64,000 nucleotides of DNA from NCBI GenBank assembly GCA_036377415.1, contig DASUYK010000039.1:1-64000 (forward strand), in the 5' to 3' direction. Shown one piece after another: positions 15,651 through 22,938 of the stretch; positions within the stretch are counted from its first letter, which is position 1, and every line of letters begins with the position of its first letter. This DNA comes from DASUPK01 sp036377415 (GTDB lineage: Bacteria; Actinomycetota; Thermoleophilia; Solirubrobacterales; 70-9). Position numbers and translations under genes: made by a program. The notes beneath the pieces are model-generated. The model worked only from the letters and a program-made list of their open reading frames with translations. It was not told where the DNA came from and ran no database searches.

Positions 15651-17000
15651 CTAACGATCGTCGTCCGGGCGCCCGCCCAGCAGCCGCCGGAGGCGCTCGA
15701 GCCGTTTGCGGAGCTCGGCCTCGAAACCTCGCTCGGTCGGCTCATAGAAGCGCTCTCCGCGCACCGGCCGGGGGGCGAGGGGCTGATCGGTGACCGCTCC
15801 CGGCTCGTCGTGCGGGTAGCGGTATCCCTCACCCCGGCCGAGCTGACGGGCGCCCGGGTAGTGGGCGTCCTGGAGGTAGGTCGGCGGGTCGGCGGCGCCG
15901 TGTTCGCGGACATGGGCGGACGCCCTGGAGATCGCCCGGGTCGAGGCGTTGGACTTCGGCGCCAGCGCGAGATACGCCGCCGCCTGCGCCAGGTTCAGAG
16001 CGCACTCGGGGAGCCCGACCCGATCCACCGCCTGAGCCGCGGCGGTGGCGATCACCAGCGCCTGGGGGTCCGCGTTCCCGACGTCCTCGGAGGCGAAGAT
16101 CACCATCCGCCGGGCGATGAATCGTGGGTCCTCGCCGCCCTCGAGCATCACGGCGAGGTAATAGGTCGAGGCATCGACGTCCGATCCGCGAGTTGCCTTG
16201 ATCCAGGCCGAGACGTAGTCGTAGTGCCTGTCGCCGGCCCTGTCGTAGAGCAGCGCCTTGCGCTGGAGTGCGTCCTCGACCGCGCCGGTTCCGATCTCGT
16301 CCTCTCCCGCGGCTCGGGTCGCCTCAGCCGCCCGCTCGAGGGCGGCGAGCGCGACGCGCCCGTCCCCTCCCGCCCGCGTCGCGAGCATCTCGAGCGCCTC
16401 GGCCGAGATGCCCGGCGGATCGGGGACTCCGCGCTCCTCCTCGAGCGCCCGCCGCACGAGCTCCACCAGCTCGATCGGATCGAGGGAGCGAAACTCGTAG
16501 ATCTGGCATCGGGAGAGCAGCGCCGAGTTGACCTCGAAGTAGGGGTTCTCGGTGGTCGCTCCGATCAGCGTCACGAGCCCCTCCTCCACCGCCGGCAGCA
16601 GAGCGTCCTGCTGGGCCTTGTTGAACCGGTGGATCTCATCGAGGAAGAAGATCGTCCGCCGCCCCGAGGCCCGGCGCTCCTCCGCGCGCGCGATCACCTG
16701 GCGGACCTCGGCCCGCCCGGCGTTCACTGCCGAGAGCTCCTCGAAGGCGCCTTGCGCCCGGGCCGCGATGATCCGCGCCACCGTCGTCTTCCCGCTGCCG
16801 GGAGGCCCGTGGAAGATCGTGCTGTGGGGCTCACCCGACTCGATCGCGATCCGCAGGGTGGATCCCGGCTCGAGCAGATGGCTCTGGCCCGTGAGCTCGT
16901 CGAGGTCCCGGGGGCGCATCCGGACAGCAAGCGGAGCCTCATCGGGCGGAACGCCCGTCCGCCGGGTCTCGCCGCCGGTCTCGAAGAGCCGCTCGTTCAC
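15651..17000 (-). CDS. rarA: Replication-associated recombination protein A (RarA/MgsA AAA+ ATPase)
   Basis: The 449 residues match the RarA/Mgs1/WRNIP1 family, clamp-loader-like ATPases that act at stalled replication forks. N-terminal PLAVRMRPRDLDELTGQSHLL precedes Walker A HGPPGSGKTTVAR, Walker B IFFLDEIHRFNKAQQD and sensor LIGATTENPYFEVN. The C-terminal tetramerisation domain has MLEGGEDPRFIARRMVIFASEDVG in pieces typical of the family, and PTYLQDAHYPGA. The GTG start at 17000 has a CATACT box 7 nt upstream. The gene diverges from the TauE gene, with only 38 nt between starts. Confidence 0.95.
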   Translation of the reverse strand: MNERLFETGGETRRTGVPPDEAPLAVRMRPRDLDELTGQSHLLEPGSTLRIAIESGEPHSTIFHGPPGSGKTTVARIIAARAQGAFEELSAVNAGRAEVRQVIARAEERRASGRRTIFFLDEIHRFNKAQQDALLPAVEEGLVTLIGATTENPYFEVNSALLSRCQIYEFRSLDPIELVELVRRALEEERGVPDPPGISAEALEMLATRAGGDGRVALAALERAAEATRAAGEDEIGTGAVEDALQRKALLYDRAGDRHYDYVSAWIKATRGSDVDASTYYLAVMLEGGEDPRFIARRMVIFASEDVGNADPQALVIATAAAQAVDRVGLPECALNLAQAAAYLALAPKSNASTRAISRASAHVREHGAADPPTYLQDAHYPGARQLGRGEGYRYPHDEPGAVTDQPLAPRPVRGERFYEPTERGFEAELRKRLERLRRLLGGRPDDDR

Positions 17001-17007
17001 GCGTTGA

Positions 17008-17013
17008 AGTATG
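17008..17013 (-). promoter_or_regulatory. -10 box of rarA
   Basis: CATACT on the minus strand, 7 nt before the GTG at 17000; one mismatch to TATACT. Confidence 0.4.
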
Positions 17014-17023
17014 CGCGCTGCTT

Positions 17024-17029
17024 TACCGT
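17024..17029 (+). promoter_or_regulatory. -10 box of the TauE gene
   Basis: TACCGT, 9 nt before the GTG at 17039, back to back with the rarA box. Confidence 0.35.
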
Positions 17030-17038
17030 TCCGCCGCC

Positions 17039-17803
17039 GTGGACGCGCTCGAGCTCAGCGCCGTCTTTGCCTGGTCCTTCGCGGTCTCCTTCTTCGGCGG
17101 ACTGGTCGGGCTGGTTCTGGGCAACCTCCGCCTGCCGCTGATCGTCCTGGTCGCGAGCAGCCCGGCCGCCGGCGCGGGGGCGAACGTAGCGATCAGCGGG
17201 GTCGCCGCGCTCACCTCGAGCTACGGCCACTGGCGGGGCGGGCGGATCGACTGGCGCCTCTTCGGATGGATGGCGCCCACCTCGCTCGTCGGCGCGGTCG
17301 CCGGAGGGCTGATCGCCGGCGAGCTTCCCGACCGCCTCCTGCTCGGCGCGATCTCCGTCATCGTCCTCTACGGCGCGGTCGAGGTGTGGCGCTACCGGCG
17401 ACCCACGGCCGAGCGGGGCACTGAGCTCCCAAGCCGGCGCTCCCTCCTGGTCAACGCCGCCCTGGTCGGCCTCGGCGTCGGCCTCCTCGGCGGCTTCGTC
17501 GGCCTGATCCTCGGCTCGCTCCGGCTCCCGGCGATGGTTCGCTGGGTCGGCGTGCGGCCCTACGCGGCGGTCGGGACGAACGCCGCGGTGGGGGCTGTCG
17601 TCGGCGTCGGGGGCCTGATCGGGCACCTGCCGAGCGGGATCGACTGGGGCATCCTCGCGGTCGGGGCGGCCGCCGCGATGCCCGCGGCCTACCTCGGCGC
17701 TCGCTTCACCGGGCGCCTGGACGAGACGCAGCTGGTCCATGCGATGGCCGCGATCCTCGTCGTAAGCGGCGGGGCGATGGCGGCTCAGGCGATCTTCGGA
17801 TAG
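17039..17803 (+). CDS. TauE/SafE family membrane transporter (full length)
   Basis: The protein has 254 residues and about eight membrane spans arranged as two repeats of four. Each repeat carries a Gly-rich entry motif: FFGGLVGLVLGNLRLP near residue 18 and LLGGFVGLILGSLRLP near residue 150. TauE/SafE proteins are thought to export small organic or sulfur anions such as sulfite or sulfoacetate; the substrate here is unknown. It is a useful internal comparison for the split pair at 42542-43278. The GTG start is 38 nt from the divergent rarA start. Confidence 0.88.
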   Translation: MDALELSAVFAWSFAVSFFGGLVGLVLGNLRLPLIVLVASSPAAGAGANVAISGVAALTSSYGHWRGGRIDWRLFGWMAPTSLVGAVAGGLIAGELPDRLLLGAISVIVLYGAVEVWRYRRPTAERGTELPSRRSLLVNAALVGLGVGLLGGFVGLILGSLRLPAMVRWVGVRPYAAVGTNAAVGAVVGVGGLIGHLPSGIDWGILAVGAAAAMPAAYLGARFTGRLDETQLVHAMAAILVVSGGAMAAQAIFG

Positions 17804-17820
17804 CGGGTGATCGTGGACGC

Positions 17821-17826
17821 TAGGCT
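17821..17826 (+). promoter_or_regulatory. -10 box of the M20 peptidase gene
   Basis: TAGGCT, 6 nt before the ATG at 17833. Confidence 0.5.
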
Positions 17827-17832
17827 GGGCCA

Positions 17833-19170
17833 ATGGAGGAGGGGACCGCGACGACCGCTGTTCCGGCCGCGCTCGGCACCGCCGCGACGGTGCTGCTTCA
17901 GAGCCTGATCCGGGTCGACACCGTCAACCCGCCCGGCAACGAGCGCCGCATCCAGGAGGAGCTTCGGGCGATGCTCACCGAGGCCGGCTTCGAATGCGAG
18001 CTGCTCGCCGCGGAGCCCGATCGCCCCAACCTGGTGGCTCGCCTGCGCGGCGAGCGGGATGGGCCCACGCTTACCCTGCTCGGTCACGTCGACACCGTCC
18101 GAGCCGATCCCGAGGAGTGGGCCCAGGACCCCTGGGGCGGGGCACAGATCGACGGATGGATCTGGGGCCGGGGAGCCCTCGACATGAAGGGCCAGGTCGC
18201 CGCCGAGGTCGCGGCCTGCCTGGAGCTCGCCCGATCGGGATGGCGGCCAGCCGGCGAGTTGATGCTGGTTCTGACCGCCGACGAGGAGGCGGGTGGGACG
18301 CTCGGCGCCCACTGGCTCTGCCAGCAACACCCCGACCGGGTCAGGACCGACCTCGTCGTCAACGAAGGGGGCGGGGCCCTGATCGAGATCGGCGACCGAC
18401 GGCTCTACACCATGAGCGTGGGCGAGAAGGGGATCTTCCGCATCCGGCTGAGGACGGAGGGCCGAGCGGGGCACGCGTCGCTTCCCCGGATCGGTGACAA
18501 CGCTCTGCTCAGACTCTCCAGCTACCTCGCCGCGCTCGCGGAGCAGCCGCCCCCCGAGCCGGGCGCGGTCGGGGAGGCGCTGTTAGAGAACCTCCTCGGG
18601 GACTCGTTAACGGGCGCCGAGGGAGTGAGGGCGGGGCTCGAGCGGCTGCGCACCGAGCAGCCGCTTCTGGCCGACTACCTGGTCGAGCCGATGCTCGGGG
18701 TCACCCTGACCCCGACCAAGGCTCGGTCGGGGAAGAAGGCCAACGTGATCCCCTCCGAGGCCGAGGCGCTGATCGACTGCCGCGTCCCGCCGGGGTGCGG
18801 CCAGGAGGAGGCCCGCAGGCAGCTCGCCGCCCTGATCGGGGAGGGTGACTACAGGATCGAGTTCACTGAGGCGGTGGTAGGGAACACCTCGCCCATCGAT
18901 TCGCCGCTGGCCGACGCGATCCGAGCGTGGACGGCGGACGCCGACCCGGGCGCCGGGATCGTGCCGACGATCATGCCCAGCTTCAGCGACAGCAACCCCT
19001 TCCGAACCGCGTTCCCGGACGCAATCGTCTACGGCTTCTGCCCGCATCGCGAGATCACCCAGATCGAGCAGGCTCCCCTGATCCACGGCGCCGACGAGCG
19101 CGTTCCCGTCGCCGACGTCGAGTTCGCGGCCGGCTTCTTCCACGAGCTCCCGAGGAGGATTCTCTCTTGA
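17833..19170 (+). CDS. M20 family metallopeptidase (ArgE/DapE-like)
   Basis: The 445 residues form a di-zinc hydrolase of the M20 family. Metal ligands are visible in LLGHVDTV (His, Asp), ALDMKGQ (bridging Asp), the catalytic Glu pair in TADEEAGGTLGA, and a late His in PLIHGADERV. The lid domain lies between. Members remove acyl groups from amino acids or cleave dipeptides; the exact substrate (acetylornithine, succinyl-diaminopimelate, other) cannot be assigned. It begins leaderless and is coupled by a TTGA overlap to the DUF1385 gene. Confidence 0.9.
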   Translation: MEEGTATTAVPAALGTAATVLLQSLIRVDTVNPPGNERRIQEELRAMLTEAGFECELLAAEPDRPNLVARLRGERDGPTLTLLGHVDTVRADPEEWAQDPWGGAQIDGWIWGRGALDMKGQVAAEVAACLELARSGWRPAGELMLVLTADEEAGGTLGAHWLCQQHPDRVRTDLVVNEGGGALIEIGDRRLYTMSVGEKGIFRIRLRTEGRAGHASLPRIGDNALLRLSSYLAALAEQPPPEPGAVGEALLENLLGDSLTGAEGVRAGLERLRTEQPLLADYLVEPMLGVTLTPTKARSGKKANVIPSEAEALIDCRVPPGCGQEEARRQLAALIGEGDYRIEFTEAVVGNTSPIDSPLADAIRAWTADADPGAGIVPTIMPSFSDSNPFRTAFPDAIVYGFCPHREITQIEQAPLIHGADERVPVADVEFAAGFFHELPRRILS

Positions 19171-20036
19171 GGACCGAGCCGAGCCAGAACGGAGACCGAG
19201 CCGTGGACGAGCAGGAGTACGTGCTGCGGCTCGGCGGCATGGCGTTGCGCAACGGTCTGCTGATCCACGGGCCGACCTCGTGGGCGGCCGCGGCCAGGGA
19301 CGAGGCGGGCGGGATCCAGGTCGCCTCCGGTCCGAAGCCCGGGCTCGCGCCCGACCTCGCTATCCGGGTACCTCTGCTCCGAGGGCCGCTGCGTCTCGCC
19401 GAGGCATTTCTGCTGATCCCGACCGTTCGGATGAAGCTGAGGGCCGCGCGCCTTCCGTTCGAGGACGTCCGCGTGATCGCAGCGATGCTGATCGCCTCGA
19501 TCACGAGCCGGGCGCTTCGCCGCCGCCGGAGCAGCGCGGCAGGCGAGCTTGTCCAGGCCGCCCTCGGGCTGGCCCCGGCGATGGTCGCCCTCAGCGACCG
19601 GAACCTCGCCGCCTACCACGGGGTCGAGCACAAGGCGATCGGTGCGTACGAGGCCGGCTCCGACGATCCGACCACCGCCACCAAGGAGCACGAGCGCTGC
19701 GGATCCAACCTGGTCGCTCCGATGCTGATCCTCTCGGCCGGGGGCCAGCTGCTCCTCGGGCGGGCCCTCCGGGAGCCGGGACCGATCGCCCGCGCCGCGA
19801 TCGGGTTGGCGAGCGCCTCGCTCGCCGCGGAGATGTTCGCGTGGAGCGAGCGGAACCCCGAGACCACCGCGGCCCGGGCCTTCCACCGGCCGGGGCACGA
19901 GATCCAGCGTCTGATCGCGACCAAGGAGCCGACCTCGGAGCAGCTCGAGGTCGGGGTCGCCGCGCTCCGAGAGATCCTCCGCGTTGAGCAGGAGGCCGAT
20001 GGCGAGAGGGAGAGCGAGCCGCCGCCCGCGACCTGA
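19167..20036 (+). CDS. DUF1385 family protein
   Basis: The protein has 289 residues from a TTG start overlapping the M20 stop (TTGA), with AGGAGG 8 nt upstream; GTG 19203 is the alternative. The DUF1385 hallmark is present: LAAYHGVEHKAIGAYE and, soon after, KEHERCGSNL, a conserved His/Glu/Cys set that looks like a metal site. Hydrophobic segments occur at about residues 100-125 and 180-215, so it is likely membrane-associated. A metal-dependent function in actinobacteria and firmicutes is suspected for the family but not established. The C-terminus is acidic. Confidence 0.85.
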   Translation: MRTEPSQNGDRAVDEQEYVLRLGGMALRNGLLIHGPTSWAAAARDEAGGIQVASGPKPGLAPDLAIRVPLLRGPLRLAEAFLLIPTVRMKLRAARLPFEDVRVIAAMLIASITSRALRRRRSSAAGELVQAALGLAPAMVALSDRNLAAYHGVEHKAIGAYEAGSDDPTTATKEHERCGSNLVAPMLILSAGGQLLLGRALREPGPIARAAIGLASASLAAEMFAWSERNPETTAARAFHRPGHEIQRLIATKEPTSEQLEVGVAALREILRVEQEADGERESEPPPAT

Positions 20037-20054
20037 CCGCCGACACCTGCTCAA

Positions 20055-20060
20055 TAGACT
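20055..20060 (+). promoter_or_regulatory. -10 box of the methylmalonyl-CoA epimerase gene
   Basis: TAGACT, 7 nt before the ATG at 20068; CTGACC about 16 nt upstream is a weak -35. Confidence 0.5.
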
Positions 20061-20067
20061 CATTCGC

Positions 20068-20481
20068 ATGCTCGGCCGGATCGACCACGTCGGCGTCGCC
20101 ACGGACGACCTCGAGGGCGCCATCACCCTGTACGAGAGGACTCTCGGAATGCCGCTCGCCCACCGCGAGATCGTGGAGTCTCAGGGCGTCGAGGCGGTGC
20201 TCCTCGACGTAGGCGAAGGCCACGTGGAGCTTCTGCGGCCGCTTGGCCCGGACACACCGGTGGGCAAGTACCTCGCCAAGCGGGGTCCTGGCCTTCACCA
20301 CGTCGCCTACGCGGTGGCGGACATCGGCGCGACCCTCTCGCAGCTGAAGGAGGCGGGTGTCGCGCTGATCGACGAGGAGCCCCGCGCCGGGATCAGGGAT
20401 TCGCGGGTCGCCTTCGTGCACCCGAAGGCGATGGGCGGGGTGCTCACCGAGATCGTAGAACCGTCGGAGGCTCATTCATGA
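20068..20481 (+). CDS. mce: Methylmalonyl-CoA epimerase
   Basis: The enzyme interconverts (R)- and (S)-methylmalonyl-CoA in propionate metabolism. The 137 residues form two VOC (beta-alpha-beta-beta-beta) modules. Metal ligands fit the family: His in RIDHVGVATDD, Glu/His in GEGHVELL, His in GLHHVAYAVADI, and Glu in GVLTEIVEP. ATG 20068 begins exactly at the first strand. An upstream in-frame extension overlaps DUF1385 and is rejected. No methylmalonyl-CoA mutase gene is in the window. Confidence 0.92.
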   Translation: MLGRIDHVGVATDDLEGAITLYERTLGMPLAHREIVESQGVEAVLLDVGEGHVELLRPLGPDTPVGKYLAKRGPGLHHVAYAVADIGATLSQLKEAGVALIDEEPRAGIRDSRVAFVHPKAMGGVLTEIVEPSEAHS

Positions 20482-20516
20482 GCCGCAGACGACAGGATGG
20501 AGAGGCCCGTTCATGA
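20478..20516 (+). other. Mini-ORF 1 (12 codons) overlapping the epimerase stop
   Basis: ATG overlaps the epimerase stop (ATGA). It encodes MSRRRQDGEARS and ends in a TGA that overlaps the next ATG. It may be a coupling device rather than a functional peptide, or chance. Confidence 0.3.
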
Positions 20517-20551
20517 GCCGCCGTGGACGACATGATGAAGGGGGACGGTGA
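20513..20551 (+). other. Mini-ORF 2 (12 codons) in a tandem 35-nt repeat
   Basis: Encodes MSRRGRHDEGGR. Its first 12 nt repeat those of mini-ORF 1 exactly at a 35-nt period, and its TGA overlaps the next gene's ATG (TGATG). Confidence 0.3.
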
Positions 20552-20772
20552 TGGCGGGCACGGCAGAGCGTGTCTCGATCGGGTTTTCGGGGGGTCAGGT
20601 GGTGGAGGTCCGGATCACCGACGCGAAGCTGAAGGAGCTTCGGAAGTCCCTGGAGAACGCGGACGGATGGACGGACCTGGAGACGGAGGAGGGGACCGTG
20701 TCCCTCGATCTCCGCCAGGTGGTCTTCGTCCGCAGCGCCGTCACGCCTCAGCGGATCGGCTTCGCCGCATAG
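20551..20772 (+). CDS. Small soluble protein of unknown function
   Basis: I do not recognise this 73-residue protein. It has alternating hydrophobic residues suggesting a small beta-rich domain: RVSIGFSGGQVVEVRITD, a helix KLKELRKSLEN, then GTVSLDLRQVVFVRS. There is no signal peptide or membrane segment. ATG 20551 is chosen because AAGGGGG lies 6 nt upstream; GTG 20548 is possible. It follows two mini-ORFs coupled to the epimerase gene and is itself followed by a membrane-protein frame that begins around its stop codon. Confidence 0.7.
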   Translation: MAGTAERVSIGFSGGQVVEVRITDAKLKELRKSLENADGWTDLETEEGTVSLDLRQVVFVRSAVTPQRIGFAA

Positions 20773-20878
20773 GCCGCTGGGTCTCATCCTCGTCATAGGC
20801 ATCGGGGTCGGAATCGCGCTCGCGATCGCCGGGATCGTCCTCGCCCTGACCGGCGCCGGGCTGCTCGTCGGGCTGGTC

Positions 20879-21274
20879 GTGATCGCCGCCGGGGCCCTGA
20901 TCGCCCTCCTCTTCGGCGGCCTGTTGCTGGCGCACGACCTCTACCGCTCCCTGCGCGAGTGGAAGGAGCTCTTCTCCGGCGGTGGGCCCGACGAGCTCCA
21001 CCTGGTCTCCGCGCGCCCCCCGAAGGGCTTTCTCCTCCGCAGGCAGGCCACGTTGGTCTTCGAGGCGCGGCGTGGCGACGGCCCGAAGAAGCAGCTCGAG
21101 CGCGGGATCCCGATCCCGATTCCCCAGGCCTTCCTCTGGCGGAGCCTCGGCCGGATCCCGACGCCGATCGGCCGCCTCACCGACGAGCGCAAGCTCAACC
21201 TGGCACTGCGGCGACGGAAAGGCCCGACCAGAGGCGCTCCTCGGCGTCAAGCACCCGAGCCGCCTCGGACCTGA
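20879..21274 (+). CDS. Small membrane protein of unknown function, start uncertain
   Basis: From GTG 20879 the protein has 131 residues: a membrane segment (VIAAGALIALLFGGLLLAHD), a short linker, and a soluble domain (WKELFSGGGPDELHLVSA, then RRQATLVFEARRGDG). The same frame reads as convincing hydrophobic protein back to about 20777 (LGLILVIGIGVGIALAIAG), but contains no ATG, GTG or TTG there. The true start may be a rare codon (for example CTG 20777) or the frame may be entered by a shift from the preceding gene. The 3' end overlaps the convergent BtrH-like gene by 80 nt. No function is recognised. Confidence 0.6.
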   Translation: MIAAGALIALLFGGLLLAHDLYRSLREWKELFSGGGPDELHLVSARPPKGFLLRRQATLVFEARRGDGPKKQLERGIPIPIPQAFLWRSLGRIPTPIGRLTDERKLNLALRRRKGPTRGAPRRQAPEPPRT

Positions 21275-22196
21275 GTCGCTCCCACTGGCCCCGATCCAGC
21301 TCGTCCGGCTCGCTCGCGTCCCGTGCCGACAGCGCGAGCCTCGTCCAGTCCTCGGCGGCCTCCCCCGCGAGGTCCGCCTCGGCGTAGCCGGCCTCCTCGA
21401 GGAAGCGCGCGTACATCTTCCGGAAGTTCCCCCCGCCGGTCCCCCGCCGCTCGATCACCTGGTAGAGGAAGCGCGCGCACCACTGCCAGTCCTCGGTCGC
21501 ATCGGGCCAGTCCCCGACCTCGGCCGCGAAGCGGCGTAGGGCCGGCAGCCCCTCGTACTCGCCGAGCGGGGGATTCAGCATCTGCTTCGCCGCCCGCTCG
21601 ATCGCCCTGGGCGCGTGGGCGAGCAGATCGGCCCGGTCGAGCTCGATGCCCTCCGGGAGGTCGATAGCGTGCCCCTCGAGCTGGAAGATCGGCTGCCGGG
21701 AGTGGCGCGCCTCCTTCAGGCTCTCGCGGGAGGTCGTCTGCAGGTCCTCGAAGGCGGTGTCGGAGAGCCAAGCCAGCTCGTCGTCATAGCCGGCGAGGAT
21801 CACGGCGTGCCCCGGAAAGTGTGCGGAGCGGCCGTAGTGGTCGAGGTAGTAGAGGTCGGTGAGCAGGAGAACCGGACGCCCCTCGTCGACCGACGTCCGC
21901 ACCATCTCCCACGATTCCTCCGGATCCGGCTCGGTCCGAAGTCGAAGCGGGACCTCGGTCAGTTCGAGGAAGTTCTCCTCGAGGCGCGCCGCCCGGCCGT
22001 TTGTGAACCGCGAGGGGGAATGCTCTTCGAGGACGAGGTAGTAGAAGCACGCGCCCGCGCCGAGCCCGAATGCCATCTCCTCCGAGATCTCCACCCCGTG
22101 GAATCCGAGCAGGTTCCGAAGCGCCGTCGATCCGCAGTGGTTTCCCGGCACGTGCCGGTACCTCGGGACCATCACCCTCTTCGCCGTCTCAGCCAT
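21195..22196 (-). CDS. BtrH N-terminal domain / DUF4872 protein
   Basis: The 333 residues start with the BtrH-type papain-like fold: GNHCGSTALRNLLGF (nucleophile Cys at about residue 21), GAGACFYYLVLEEHS, and PVLLLTDLYYLDHYG with FPGHAVILAGYDDE, which supplies the His. The C-terminal half matches the DUF4872 type of region (EDLQTTSRESLKEAR and beyond). BtrH transfers an acyl-gamma-Glu unit from a carrier protein in butirosin synthesis, but no carrier protein, ligase or other biosynthetic gene is nearby, so the substrate is unknown. It ends inside the convergent gene by 80 nt. Confidence 0.8.
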   Translation of the reverse strand: MAETAKRVMVPRYRHVPGNHCGSTALRNLLGFHGVEISEEMAFGLGAGACFYYLVLEEHSPSRFTNGRAARLEENFLELTEVPLRLRTEPDPEESWEMVRTSVDEGRPVLLLTDLYYLDHYGRSAHFPGHAVILAGYDDELAWLSDTAFEDLQTTSRESLKEARHSRQPIFQLEGHAIDLPEGIELDRADLLAHAPRAIERAAKQMLNPPLGEYEGLPALRRFAAEVGDWPDATEDWQWCARFLYQVIERRGTGGGNFRKMYARFLEEAGYAEADLAGEAAEDWTRLALSARDASEPDELDRGQWERLRSEAARVLDAEERLWSGLSVAAVPG

Positions 22197-22204
22197 CGGC
22201 CGAT

Positions 22205-22420
22205 TTATACGACTCGCGCAGCTTCAGGTACTCGGAGCGGCGCGCTTCCCTCCCCGGCCTCTCCCTCCAGGGCGCGGGCCTCGCGCGGCAGCCGGACCGC
22301 GAGGAAGGCCGCCGCGAGCACGACGAGGAGCGCGAGGATCCAGCGCGATCCCAAGAGCGGCAGCCCCGCCCGCCTGAGGGACTCCTCGTAGTTCCGCAGA
22401 CGCTCGGAGTCGGAGGCCAT
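22205..22420 (-). CDS. Small single-pass membrane protein
   Basis: A 71-residue protein with a charged N-terminus (SERLRNYEESLRRAG), one membrane segment at about residues 27-43 (WILALLVVLAAAFLAVRL) and a short outer tail. No family is recognised. It is 8 nt upstream of the BtrH-like gene on the same strand and so likely cotranscribed. A TACGGT box ends 7 nt before the ATG, overlapping the -10 box of the divergent PAP2 gene. Confidence 0.6.
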   Translation of the reverse strand: MASDSERLRNYEESLRRAGLPLLGSRWILALLVVLAAAFLAVRLPREARALEGEAGEGSAPLRVPEAARVV

Positions 22421-22427
22421 TGGCAGA

Positions 22428-22433
22428 ACCGTA
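22428..22433 (-). promoter_or_regulatory. -10 box of the small membrane protein / BtrH-like operon
   Basis: TACGGT on the minus strand, 7 nt before the ATG at 22420; overlaps the opposing box by 2 nt. Confidence 0.4.
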
Positions 22434-22437
22434 TTCT
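22432..22437 (+). promoter_or_regulatory. -10 box of the PAP2 gene
   Basis: TATTCT, 6 nt before the GTG at 22444. It decides for GTG 22444 over TTG 22420. Confidence 0.5.
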
Positions 22438-22443
22438 CCGCCG

Positions 22444-22938
22444 GTGCTCGGCCGCCTCGACACCCGCCTCCTGTACGTGATGCGCACCCGGTTCCACGGT
22501 CGGGGCGCCGAGGCCGTCGCCCGAGGTCTGGGCAGGGTCGGGGAATACGGCGCGATCTGGTTCGCGATCGGGATCGTCCTCGCCGTCATCGACCCCGATC
22601 GCGGCGAGGACTGGCTCGTCGCGGGGATCCTCGGCCCGGTGGGGATCGGGCTGAACTACGTGGTCAAGCTGATCGTCAGGAGGCCGCGCCCGGTGCTCGA
22701 GGGGCTGCCGCCGCTCGGCGGCGCGCCGAGCTCACTCAGCTTCCCGTCGGCCCACGCGACCTCGTCGTTCGCATGCGCGACCGCGATGACCAGGATCGCG
22801 CCGGAGGCCGCCGTCCTCTTCGTCCTCGCGGCCGCGATCGCGGCCTGCCGGCCATACCTCGGCATGCACTATCCCTCGGACGTCCTCGCCGGGGCGCTGT
22901 TGGGCACTGCCCTCGGCCTGATCGTTCCCCTCTCGTGA
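22444..22938 (+). CDS. PAP2 family phosphatase
   Basis: The 164 residues form a membrane-embedded acid phosphatase of the PAP2 type, acting on lipid phosphates such as undecaprenyl or phosphatidyl phosphates. The three catalytic motifs are in order: KLIVRRPRP (K-x6-RP), FPSAHATSS (PSGH-like, here with Ala in place of Gly) and the SR-x5-H-x3-D motif, read as CRPYLGMHYPSD. Several membrane spans separate them. The start is GTG 22444 from the -10 spacing. The stop overlaps the ychF start (GTGA). Confidence 0.88.
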   Translation: MLGRLDTRLLYVMRTRFHGRGAEAVARGLGRVGEYGAIWFAIGIVLAVIDPDRGEDWLVAGILGPVGIGLNYVVKLIVRRPRPVLEGLPPLGGAPSSLSFPSAHATSSFACATAMTRIAPEAAVLFVLAAAIAACRPYLGMHYPSDVLAGALLGTALGLIVPLS

